Source of the DNA: Gammaproteobacteria bacterium
GTDB lineage: Bacteria; Pseudomonadota; Gammaproteobacteria; Pseudomonadales; Azotimanducaceae
DNA length: 5,154 nt
Assembly (NCBI GenBank): GCA_002708205.1
Contig: PAMR01000070.1
Span: 3,258 to 8,411 of the forward strand
Direction of reading: 5' to 3'
Positions 1-5,154 of this stretch are shown here, one piece after another (position 1 is the stretch's first letter; each line of letters opens with the position of its first letter). A model generated the notes under the pieces. That model made no database searches. It worked only from the letters and a program-made list of their open reading frames with translations, and was not told the origin of the DNA. The position numbers and the translations under genes are program-made.

Positions 1-981
1 CCAGCCATGGCTTTAGCCTGGGGAGTTTTAGTAGCGGGCATTTTGCAATTTATATTTCAGTTACCGTCACTCCGTCGACTCGAATTGCTTGTATTACCGA
101 GGATTGATTGGTTTAGTCCGGGGGTCAAAAAAGTAGGTTTACTTTTAATGCCTGCCGTATTTGCTGCTTCAGTTGGTCAAATTAATATACTTGTCGGTAC
201 CATCATTGCCTCAACATTAACTGTCGGTAGTATTTCTTGGCTCTACTACTCTGATCGGTTAATGGAACTACCGATCGGAATTATTGCAATTGCTCTCGGG
301 ACCGTTTTATTGCCGAATCTCTCACGTCTCGAACTGTCGACAGATTCTGAGGGATTTTCTAGGACGGTTGGTTGGGGTCTGCATATAGGGACTCTATTGG
401 GATTGCCAACAGTCGTAGCGTTATTTTTTTTCTCGGAGCCATTGGTATTAACGATTTTTTTTCGGGGTCAAATGACCCTCGTCGATGTTGAAATGACTGC
501 TCTTGCTCTACAGGCTTTTTCCATTGGGTTAGTGCCGCTAATTTTGGTTAAGGTAGTGGCACCTGCATTTTTTGCTAAACAAGATACGAGAACACCATTT
601 CGATGTGCTGCTATTTCTGTGCTGGTAAATATCATACTTTCTTTAATGTTAATCGGCTCAATGGGTCACATAGGTATAGCCTTAGCTACTAGTGTGGCGG
701 CTTATGTAAACTTTTTCTTATTGGGTATGTACCTTGTGCGTAATAAGACATATAAACCGAACGGCGAATTCTTCAAAGCTATTGTTGCTGCTGTGATTGG
801 TTCAGTGATTATGGTATTTGTTTTAGATTGGCTCGTTCCCCCTATACAGGATTGGATCAGTATGAGTGAAATACATAGAGTATTGTGGGTTATGTTGAGT
901 CTATTTGTTGGAACCGCATCGTATCTAGCGAGCATATGGATTTTGGGTATCCGACCGAAACATTTTTTGCATACGGCATAG
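1..981 (+). CDS. murJ: Lipid II flippase MurJ (MviN), 5'-truncated by window edge
   Basis: This is the C-terminal part of MurJ, the inner-membrane MOP-superfamily transporter that flips lipid II to the periplasmic face for peptidoglycan synthesis. The frame is open from base 1 (Pro-Ala before the Met codon at 7), and the text matches the interior of MurJ, so the ATG at 7 is internal rather than a start. About 326 codons are present, against roughly 510 residues for a full protein. Visible landmarks, numbered from the Met at 7, are a Gln-Leu-Pro stretch near residues 18-20, SWLYYSDRLMELP at 77-89, and LGTVLLPNLSRLE just after it. Arg84 in the DRLME motif should correspond to an essential Arg of E. 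coli MurJ (Arg270, from memory). Several long hydrophobic segments follow, consistent with the later transmembrane helices. The stop lies 11 nt before ribF, so the two are probably co-transcribed. The family assignment is secure. Confidence 0.96.
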   Translation, partial: PAMALAWGVLVAGILQFIFQLPSLRRLELLVLPRIDWFSPGVKKVGLLLMPAVFAASVGQINILVGTIIASTLTVGSISWLYYSDRLMELPIGIIAIALGTVLLPNLSRLELSTDSEGFSRTVGWGLHIGTLLGLPTVVALFFFSEPLVLTIFFRGQMTLVDVEMTALALQAFSIGLVPLILVKVVAPAFFAKQDTRTPFRCAAISVLVNIILSLMLIGSMGHIGIALATSVAAYVNFFLLGMYLVRNKTYKPNGEFFKAIVAAVIGSVIMVFVLDWLVPPIQDWISMSEIHRVLWVMLSLFVGTASYLASIWILGIRPKHFLHTA

Positions 982-992
982 AATAGTTAGTA

Positions 993-1928
993 ATGGATAT
1001 CATTCGAGGAGTACACAATATAAAACCTAGCCATAGTGGCTGTGTTTTGACCATTGGGACTTTCGATGGATTGCATTACGGTCATCAAATGTTACTCACT
1101 CATCTCAAGGCTAAAAGCGAGGAACTTGGACAACCTAGTTTATTGGTAACTTTTGAACCCCAACCAAGAGAATACTTTCAGGGAGAGGTCGTGCCTGCAC
1201 GACTAACACGGTTTCGGGAGAAGGTACTCATATTAGAAGAATTGGGCATTGATCGAGTTTTGTGCATTCCTTTTAATGAACGCACCCGGATTACGGAAGC
1301 CGAAGCATTAATCCAGCAGTTTTTGATCGATAAACTAGATGTGGGATATGTCGTTGTAGGCGATGACTTCCGCTTCGGAAAAGGTGCTCGAGGCGACTAC
1401 GCGATGTTGAAACAATTTGGAGATCGGTATGGCTTTGGGGTGGGTCATATGGGCACCTTAAGGTTGGAAAATGAACGGGTATCGTCCACGCGGGTGAGGG
1501 AAGTCCTCGCTGAAGGCGATTTTCAATCGGCTTCCAAACTTCTAGGGAGACCCTATTCAATAATGGGTCGCGTTATCTATGGTAGACAACTAGCTCGTGA
1601 ACTTGGGGCCCCCACAGCGAACATTCGCTTGCAGCGGTATCGCGCCGCTCTGAGTGGCGTCTACGCGGTTGAAGTAGAAGGGATTGGTGATGTTTGTGAG
1701 GGCGTCGCGAATATCGGCTTACGTCCCACCGTAGACGGCAAACAATCAATGTTAGAAGTTCATTTGTTTGACTTCGTCGACGATATTTACGGCAAGTTTT
1801 TAAAAGTCACTTTCTTAAAAAAATTGCGCGAAGAAAAAAAGTTTGACGGACTTGATTCGCTTCGTAAACAGATAGCCCAGGACATTGCGAATGCGCGAGA
1901 CTGGTTTGTTCAAGATCGTTCTGGTTAG
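993..1928 (+). CDS. ribF: Bifunctional riboflavin kinase / FAD synthetase
   Basis: This cytosolic enzyme phosphorylates riboflavin to FMN and adenylylates FMN to FAD. The 311-residue length is normal for the family. The N-terminal FMN adenylyltransferase domain carries the nucleotidyltransferase signature GTFDGLHYGHQ at residues 22-32, then VVVGDDFRFGKGARGD near residue 120 and VSSTRVRE at about 163-170. The C-terminal riboflavin kinase domain shows GRPYSIMGRVIYG, the PTAN motif (as GAPTAN, where GFPTAN is more usual), GVYAVEVEG, VANIGLRPTV and LEVHLFDF, whose Glu is the expected catalytic base. The ATG at 993 places the signature at the usual distance from the N terminus. No strong Shine-Dalgarno is seen in the 11-nt gap after murJ. 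That gap also leaves no room for an FMN riboswitch. lspA begins 3 nt after the stop, whereas many gammaproteobacteria have ileS next. Confidence 0.97.
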   Translation: MDIIRGVHNIKPSHSGCVLTIGTFDGLHYGHQMLLTHLKAKSEELGQPSLLVTFEPQPREYFQGEVVPARLTRFREKVLILEELGIDRVLCIPFNERTRITEAEALIQQFLIDKLDVGYVVVGDDFRFGKGARGDYAMLKQFGDRYGFGVGHMGTLRLENERVSSTRVREVLAEGDFQSASKLLGRPYSIMGRVIYGRQLARELGAPTANIRLQRYRAALSGVYAVEVEGIGDVCEGVANIGLRPTVDGKQSMLEVHLFDFVDDIYGKFLKVTFLKKLREEKKFDGLDSLRKQIAQDIANARDWFVQDRSG

Positions 1929-1931
1929 TTC

Positions 1932-2420
1932 ATGGCAAAGTGGTGTTACGGAATTGCGGCGATAATTGTTTGTTTAGACCAAGCAACCAAGATGCTAGCA
2001 AATAACTATTTAGTGACCGAAGCAATTAACCTATTGCCTATTCTGTCTTTGAGACTGGCCTGTAATACCGGTGCTGCATTCAGTATTTTAGAAGGGGCAA
2101 GTTGGCTATTGATTGGTGTAGGAGTGGTTTTTTCAGCTTACTTCATAACTCAGATATGGCGACTATTGTCCGGATCAATTTGTGAGGCTTCTGCCTACAC
2201 TTTGATTCTTGCAGGTGCGATAGGCAATTTGATTGATCGCGTGGCCTTTGGATGTGTCACAGATTTTGTGCATTTTTTCTATATTTCAAATGATGATGTC
2301 TATAGTTTTCCGATTTTTAATTTAGCGGACACGGCCATTACACTGGGTGCCGCATGTTGGATCTACTTCATGTTGTTTCAGGAAAATACAAATAAGAGTG
2401 AGGGCAATAAACTCAATTGA
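1932..2420 (+). CDS. lspA: Lipoprotein signal peptidase (signal peptidase II)
   Basis: This inner-membrane aspartyl protease cleaves the signal peptide from diacylglyceryl-modified prolipoproteins, just before the lipobox Cys. Its 162 residues match the usual 160-170, and about four hydrophobic segments are visible. Family motifs are all present: CLDQATK at 14-20, NTGAAFSIL at 45-53, GAIGNLIDR at 95-103, VTDF at 109-112 and FNLADTAI at 129-136. Asp111 and Asp133 are the expected catalytic pair (equivalent to Asp124 and Asp143 of the Pseudomonas aeruginosa enzyme, from memory), with Asn99 and Arg103 in the conserved GNxxDR motif. The protein should therefore be active. It starts 3 nt after ribF, and its TGA overlaps the TTG start of fkpB, so translation of the cluster is probably coupled. 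BamD, encoded further right in this window, has a lipobox and is a predicted substrate. Confidence 0.97.
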   Translation: MAKWCYGIAAIIVCLDQATKMLANNYLVTEAINLLPILSLRLACNTGAAFSILEGASWLLIGVGVVFSAYFITQIWRLLSGSICEASAYTLILAGAIGNLIDRVAFGCVTDFVHFFYISNDDVYSFPIFNLADTAITLGAACWIYFMLFQENTNKSEGNKLN

Positions 2421-2887
2421 CACAGATTATTGCCAGATCATCAGGACTGCCGATAGGACCGGGGACGAAAATTACCCTGCATTTTTCGATACTTCTAACA
2501 AGTGGTGAAATGATTGATTCGACCCGAGGAAACGAGCCTGCGAGTTTTGAATTTGGCGACGGAAATATAGGGCCGGGTTTTGAGAAGGCTCTGACTGGAA
2601 TGTACAAGGGGGAGGAACGAAAAATTTCGATACCTTTTATGAGTGGATTTGGAGATCGGATTCTAGACAATGTACGACGTATGGATCGCAAGGATTTATC
2701 CGGAAAAGTCAAAACATTAGAACCCGGACTAGTTGTTTCATTCTCTTCTCCGGAAGGAGAACTATTCGGGGTTATAACTCAGATACTAAAGGACAAAGTG
2801 GAGGTTGACTTCAACCACCCCTTGGCGGGAAAGGATTTGATTTTTGACGTTTCGATCATAGATGTAGAAAAGCTTCAGGTATCGTAA
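2417..2887 (+). CDS. fkpB: FKBP-type peptidyl-prolyl cis-trans isomerase (SlpA/FkpB family)
   Basis: This is a cytosolic SlpA/FkpB-type FKBP, a family combining prolyl isomerase activity with a chaperone-like insert-in-flap domain. The FKBP fold begins at about residue 17 (TKITLHFSILLTSGEMIDST), continues through FGDGNIGPGFEKALTGM at 46-62, and is interrupted by the insert region at about 75-125. The family-typical VDFNHPLAGKDLIFDV at 130-145 precedes the last strand. The length of 156 compares with about 149 in E. coli. The start is the TTG at 2417: a TAA at 2408 closes the frame upstream, and no ATG or GTG lies between it and the FKBP core. The start overlaps the lspA stop by four bases (TTGA). 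A weak purine-rich stretch TGAGGG (2399-2404) sits 12 nt upstream, longer than ideal, so re-initiation after lspA is likely. The usual downstream partner ispH is absent; a convergent bamD follows. Confidence 0.94.
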   Translation: MTQIIARSSGLPIGPGTKITLHFSILLTSGEMIDSTRGNEPASFEFGDGNIGPGFEKALTGMYKGEERKISIPFMSGFGDRILDNVRRMDRKDLSGKVKTLEPGLVVSFSSPEGELFGVITQILKDKVEVDFNHPLAGKDLIFDVSIIDVEKLQVS

Positions 2888-2923
2888 AAAATATTCAAAG
2901 ACCCTTCGATAAACAAAAGGAGA
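2888..2923. other. Short convergent intergenic gap between fkpB and bamD
   Basis: These 36 A/T-rich bases separate two convergent stop codons. I see no stem followed by a T-run in either direction, so no intrinsic terminator can be called here. The nearest hairpin is an 8-bp inverted repeat (2938-2945 with 2953-2960, one G-U pair, 7-base loop) inside the bamD 3' end. It has no T-run directly after it on either strand, so its role is uncertain. Both transcripts may run into each other. Confidence 0.5.
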
Positions 2924-3811
2924 TTAGCTACGACTGGCCTGCCTAATCTGAATAGGCGGGGGTATATCTGGTCTATCCAATAGGCCGAAGGTCATCACGT
3001 TTACCCAACTCCGATGCCGGTTTTCAATGGTCTCTTCAAGTACTAAATTACCAGCGTCGTCAAAGCCCCTATAGTCCGGATAATTGAGGGCGAGTATTTG
3101 TAGGGCATCATCGGCTGCTGACTCTAATCCAAGTCGGTAATTTGCCTCTACGATTATTGCCAGAGCATCTGGCACTGCTTCACTTTGACTGTAGTCTTCT
3201 ACCACGGTTCTTGCCCTATTAGCGGCTGCAACATAGGCTTTTCGGCCAATGTAGTAAGACGCAATATCAACCTCCGACTGGGCTAATACATTTCTGAGAT
3301 AGACCATTCGGTGCCAAGCATCAGTTGCGTAGTCGCTTTGGGGAAATTTGATAAGAAATTCCGAGAAATTAAGGAATGCTTGCCTTATGTGAGTCATATC
3401 CCGTCGAGACTCCTCGCCACCGAGCAGCCTATCGAAGGTCCCTCGATTGTAGGAAAAGGATATAAGCCCTTTCATGAAATACGCATAGTCTGCGTTGGGG
3501 TGTTGAGGATGTAATCTGATGAAGCGATCGCAAGCGGATTCCGCAGTATCGAGATCTGAGCTCATAAAATAGGCATATACCACTTCTAATTGAGCCTGTT
3601 CCGCGTAACGTCCAAATGGGAAACGAGCCTCTAGACGCTGAAGTTTTCTAATACCGAGATCATAGTTTCCGGAGCGAAGGCTTGTTTGAGCACTTTCGTA
3701 TAGAAGCTCTTCACTGGTTTCAGCAACAAAATCGTCTTCATCTTCATCCGAGCCTCCGAACCAAGAACAGCTGACGAGGAATAGAGTTGAAATAAAAGTG
3801 AGATAACGCAT
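2924..3811 (-). CDS. bamD: Outer membrane protein assembly factor BamD (lipoprotein)
   Basis: BamD is an essential lipoprotein of the BAM complex, anchored to the inner leaflet of the outer membrane and helping BamA fold beta-barrel proteins. The start chosen is the ATG complementary to 3809-3811. It gives a short signal peptide (MRYLTFISTLFLVSC) with lipobox LVSC, acylated Cys15 and Ser at +2, which favours outer-membrane sorting. The in-frame Met at 3865 would add 18 non-signal-like residues and overlap the rluD start. An acidic linker (DEDEDD, 22-27) follows, then TPR-like helical repeats with conserved RFPFGRYAEQAQLEVVYAYF at 63-82, DRFIRLHPQHPNADYAYFMKG, and the FPQSDYATDAWHRMVYLRN region. 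The protein has 295 residues, against about 245 in E. coli. The extra length is mainly a C-terminal tail of about 48 residues (248-295) containing RSWVNVMTFGLLDRP and a Pro-rich stretch. It is divergent from rluD, as in E. coli. Confidence 0.95.
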   Translation of the reverse strand: MRYLTFISTLFLVSCSWFGGSDEDEDDFVAETSEELLYESAQTSLRSGNYDLGIRKLQRLEARFPFGRYAEQAQLEVVYAYFMSSDLDTAESACDRFIRLHPQHPNADYAYFMKGLISFSYNRGTFDRLLGGEESRRDMTHIRQAFLNFSEFLIKFPQSDYATDAWHRMVYLRNVLAQSEVDIASYYIGRKAYVAAANRARTVVEDYSQSEAVPDALAIIVEANYRLGLESAADDALQILALNYPDYRGFDDAGNLVLEETIENRHRSWVNVMTFGLLDRPDIPPPIQIRQASRS

Positions 3812-3863
3812 GGGACTCGATCCGTGTGATATGTTCATTTTAATCGACATAACTGACGTTTGC
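3812..3863. promoter_or_regulatory. Divergent intergenic region of bamD and rluD
   Basis: This 52-base A/T-leaning gap should hold or adjoin the promoters of both divergent genes. On the - strand, TAAAAT (complement of 3837-3842) could be a -10 for bamD. It lies 17 bases from ATGCAA (complement of 3860-3865), a poor -35 matching 3 of 6 consensus bases. On the + strand, TGATATGTT (3827-3835) resembles an extended -10 for rluD but has no good -35. Both calls are weak and made by eye. Neither gene has a strong Shine-Dalgarno. A promoter for either gene could also lie inside the other's coding sequence. Confidence 0.35.
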
Positions 3864-4823
3864 ATGCCTAAGCATCATATAGAAAGCGTTATTCCTGAAA
3901 ATTTTGCGGGGGAGAGACTAGATAAGGTCTTGGCTGTTTTATGGGGGACATTTTCAAGAGCCCAGCTAACGCGTTGGATTCGTGATGGCTCCCTACTTTT
4001 AGATGGACATAAAGTAAAGCCAAACACTAAAGTAGATGGAAGCGAAAAAATAGTGTTGCAAGCAGAGGTTGCGCCAGATGCCGATTGGCATGTGCCTCAA
4101 GAAGTTCCGTTTACTGTGCTATGCGAAGATGCGGATTTTCTTGTAATCGATAAGCCGGCAGGGGTCGTAGTTCATCCGGGTGCAGGGAATAAGGACGCCA
4201 CCCTTGTAAACGGCCTGATTAAACATTTTCCGAGATTACTTGGCATACCTAGATTAGGCATTGTTCACAGGTTGGACAAAGATACGAGTGGTGTGATGGT
4301 TGTGGCAGCCAGCCATCTTGGACACACGCGCTTAACGTCTGCAATTGGAAAACGCTTGGTCGAACGCGTCTACCTTGGTGTGTGTGAAGGCCGTGTGGAG
4401 CGATCGCATCGAATAGATCGGCCGATTGGTCGTGACTATCGAGATCGGACTAAACAGAGAATTCGAGAGGATGGACGTCAAGCGATTACCCATATTAGTC
4501 CCCTGAATGTGTATAGAACGCATACCTTAATAAAGGCTAAGTTAGAAACTGGGCGTACGCATCAAGTGCGTGTTCATTTATCCTCGTTGAAGTATCCATT
4601 AGTAGGAGACAAAAGGTACGGTGCCAATAGTAGGTTGCCGAGCTTCCCCTCAAATGATCTCGTTGATGTTGTGCGTGATTTTCGAAGGCAAGCACTGCAT
4701 GCGAGACAACTAGGGTTCCGGCATCCAAAAACTGATGAATACGTCACGTTTGAAAGTCCTATTCCGACTGATATATCTCGCTTAATTGCCGCGCTAACAC
4801 TCGACGCTAAACTGGCTCAATGA
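3864..4823 (+). CDS. rluD: 23S rRNA pseudouridine synthase RluD (pseudouridines 1911/1915/1917)
   Basis: This RluA-family enzyme converts uridines in helix 69 of 23S rRNA to pseudouridine, supporting 50S assembly and subunit joining. With the start at 3864 it has 319 residues, close to the E. coli protein (about 326). An S4 RNA-binding domain occupies about 16-75 (GERLDKVLA, FSRAQLTRWIRDG, LLLDGHKV). The catalytic domain shows VLCEDADFLVIDKPAGVVVH at 85-104, PGAGN at 105-109, the catalytic motif HRLDKDTSG at 135-143 with nucleophile Asp138, then LETGRTHQVRVHL, PLVGDKRYG and RQALHARQLGFRHP. The upstream in-frame ATGs at 3810 and 3831 are possible, but only 3864 places the ERLD motif at the family's usual distance from the N terminus; the 3810 start would also overlap bamD. 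The motif content favours RluD over RluA or RluC, and the bamD-rluD-pgeF context agrees. Its TGA overlaps the pgeF start. Confidence 0.95.
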   Translation: MPKHHIESVIPENFAGERLDKVLAVLWGTFSRAQLTRWIRDGSLLLDGHKVKPNTKVDGSEKIVLQAEVAPDADWHVPQEVPFTVLCEDADFLVIDKPAGVVVHPGAGNKDATLVNGLIKHFPRLLGIPRLGIVHRLDKDTSGVMVVAASHLGHTRLTSAIGKRLVERVYLGVCEGRVERSHRIDRPIGRDYRDRTKQRIREDGRQAITHISPLNVYRTHTLIKAKLETGRTHQVRVHLSSLKYPLVGDKRYGANSRLPSFPSNDLVDVVRDFRRQALHARQLGFRHPKTDEYVTFESPIPTDISRLIAALTLDAKLAQ

Positions 4824-5154
4824 GTTTTGTATTTGCACGGTGGCCAGCTCCGAGAGGGGTATTCGCTGGCTACACCGAATCAAAAATAAGGTCTCTAGAT
4901 ATCCCGCGCAGAGAAACAAATATTTCTTTCAGCCTGGGAGAGCAAGCCGCTGCATTAAAACAAAGTAGAGATCTCTTGAGACAAAGGGTTGGATTAAGAA
5001 ATATTCAATGGATTCGCCAAGTCCATGGAAATCAGGTGTTGGAATCTTCTAGTTTCACCGTAGATGATCAACCTGAGGCCGATGGGATTTGGACAAAAGA
5101 AATTGGGAGTTCGTTAGCGGTAACTACGGCAGATTGTGTTCCCGTAGTTCTGAC
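4820..5154 (+). CDS. pgeF: PgeF/YfiH laccase-domain protein, 3'-truncated by window edge
   Basis: This is the N-terminal 111 codons of a PgeF (YfiH, DUF152/multi-copper polyphenol oxidoreductase-like) protein. In E. coli the family is linked to removing mis-incorporated amino acids from peptidoglycan precursors, and purine nucleoside phosphorylase/deaminase activity is reported for relatives. The ATG at 4820 overlaps the rluD stop (ATGA), suggesting translational coupling; no strong Shine-Dalgarno precedes it. Key motifs are visible: a WPAP N-terminal segment (8-11), WIRQVHGNQV (64-73) with putative zinc ligand His69, EADGIWT (86-92), and TTADCVPVVL (102-111) with putative ligand Cys106. The third metal-binding His lies beyond the window. 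The segment between residues 17 and 48 is unusual: the common TRxGGVS and NLGxHVGDD motifs are not recognisable, leaving only FSLG followed by EQAAALKQSRDLL. No frameshift or stop is seen. In E. coli, clpB follows this gene. Confidence 0.92.
   Translation, partial: MSFVFARWPAPRGVFAGYTESKIRSLDIPRRETNISFSLGEQAAALKQSRDLLRQRVGLRNIQWIRQVHGNQVLESSSFTVDDQPEADGIWTKEIGSSLAVTTADCVPVVL

Noticed and set aside
424..462. Two T8 runs in murJ as slippage or terminator signals
   Set aside because: They encode Phe-rich transmembrane sequence, no stem precedes them, and the frame is intact.
702..935. Minus-strand 77-codon open frame opposite murJ
   Set aside because: It is antisense to a confidently assigned MurJ frame, has no recognisable motif and no ribosome binding site.
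982..992. FMN riboswitch or promoter ahead of ribF
   Set aside because: Only 11 bases lie between murJ and ribF, far too few for an RFN element or a complete promoter.
1291..1560. Minus-strand 89-codon open frame opposite ribF
   Set aside because: It lies wholly inside the conserved ribF gene and its translation resembles no known protein.
1817..1840. Two A7 runs in the ribF 3' region as programmed slippage sites
   Set aside because: The frame is intact through both, they encode conserved Lys/Glu-rich residues, and nothing suggests an alternative product.
2413..2712. Minus-strand 99-codon open frame opposite fkpB
   Set aside because: The FkpB frame explains the region with family motifs; the antisense product is Pro/Ser/Arg-rich shadow text.
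2938..2960. Inverted repeat CCTGCCTA / TAGGCGGG as a terminator for fkpB or bamD
   Set aside because: The stem is real (8 bp with one G-U pair) but no T-run follows directly on either strand, and it lies within bamD codons.
3311..3514. Plus-strand 67-codon open frame inside bamD
   Set aside because: It is antisense to the TPR-like region of BamD, with no independent evidence of coding.
4332..4728. Two minus-strand 63-codon open frames opposite rluD
   Set aside because: Both are shadows of the RluD catalytic domain.

Overview
The window looks like chromosomal housekeeping DNA from a gammaproteobacterium. The evidence is protein similarity, recalled from memory, to the Escherichia coli/Pseudomonas versions of MurJ, RibF, LspA, FkpB, BamD, RluD and PgeF, together with two gene neighbourhoods typical of that class. 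Base composition is moderate (mid-40s % G+C by eye, not computed). Genus cannot be determined. Coding density is very high: the longest gap between genes is 52 bases, so there is no unexplained stretch over 300 bases.

Region 1 (1-2887, + strand) is a tightly packed operon: the 3' part of murJ (lipid II flippase), ribF (riboflavin kinase/FAD synthetase), lspA (prolipoprotein signal peptidase) and fkpB (FKBP-type prolyl isomerase/chaperone). Gaps are 11 nt, 3 nt and a 4-nt overlap. The familiar gammaproteobacterial order is (murJ)-ribF-ileS-lspA-fkpB-ispH. Here ileS is missing between ribF and lspA, and ispH is missing after fkpB.

Region 2 (2924-5154) is a second conserved neighbourhood. bamD (outer-membrane assembly lipoprotein) lies on the - strand and is divergent from rluD (23S rRNA pseudouridine synthase). 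rluD overlaps pgeF (laccase-domain/YfiH family) by 4 nt, and pgeF runs off the right edge. bamD and fkpB converge across 36 nt, which is where the two neighbourhoods meet.

Functionally this is an envelope and RNA/cofactor housekeeping segment. MurJ and PgeF concern peptidoglycan, LspA matures lipoproteins such as BamD, RibF makes FMN/FAD, and RluD modifies the ribosome. I found no mobile element, CRISPR array, tRNA/rRNA, toxin-antitoxin, defence locus or novel system. The most notable points are the missing ileS and ispH, the joining of the two neighbourhoods, a C-terminally extended BamD, and a PgeF with an altered N-terminal region.
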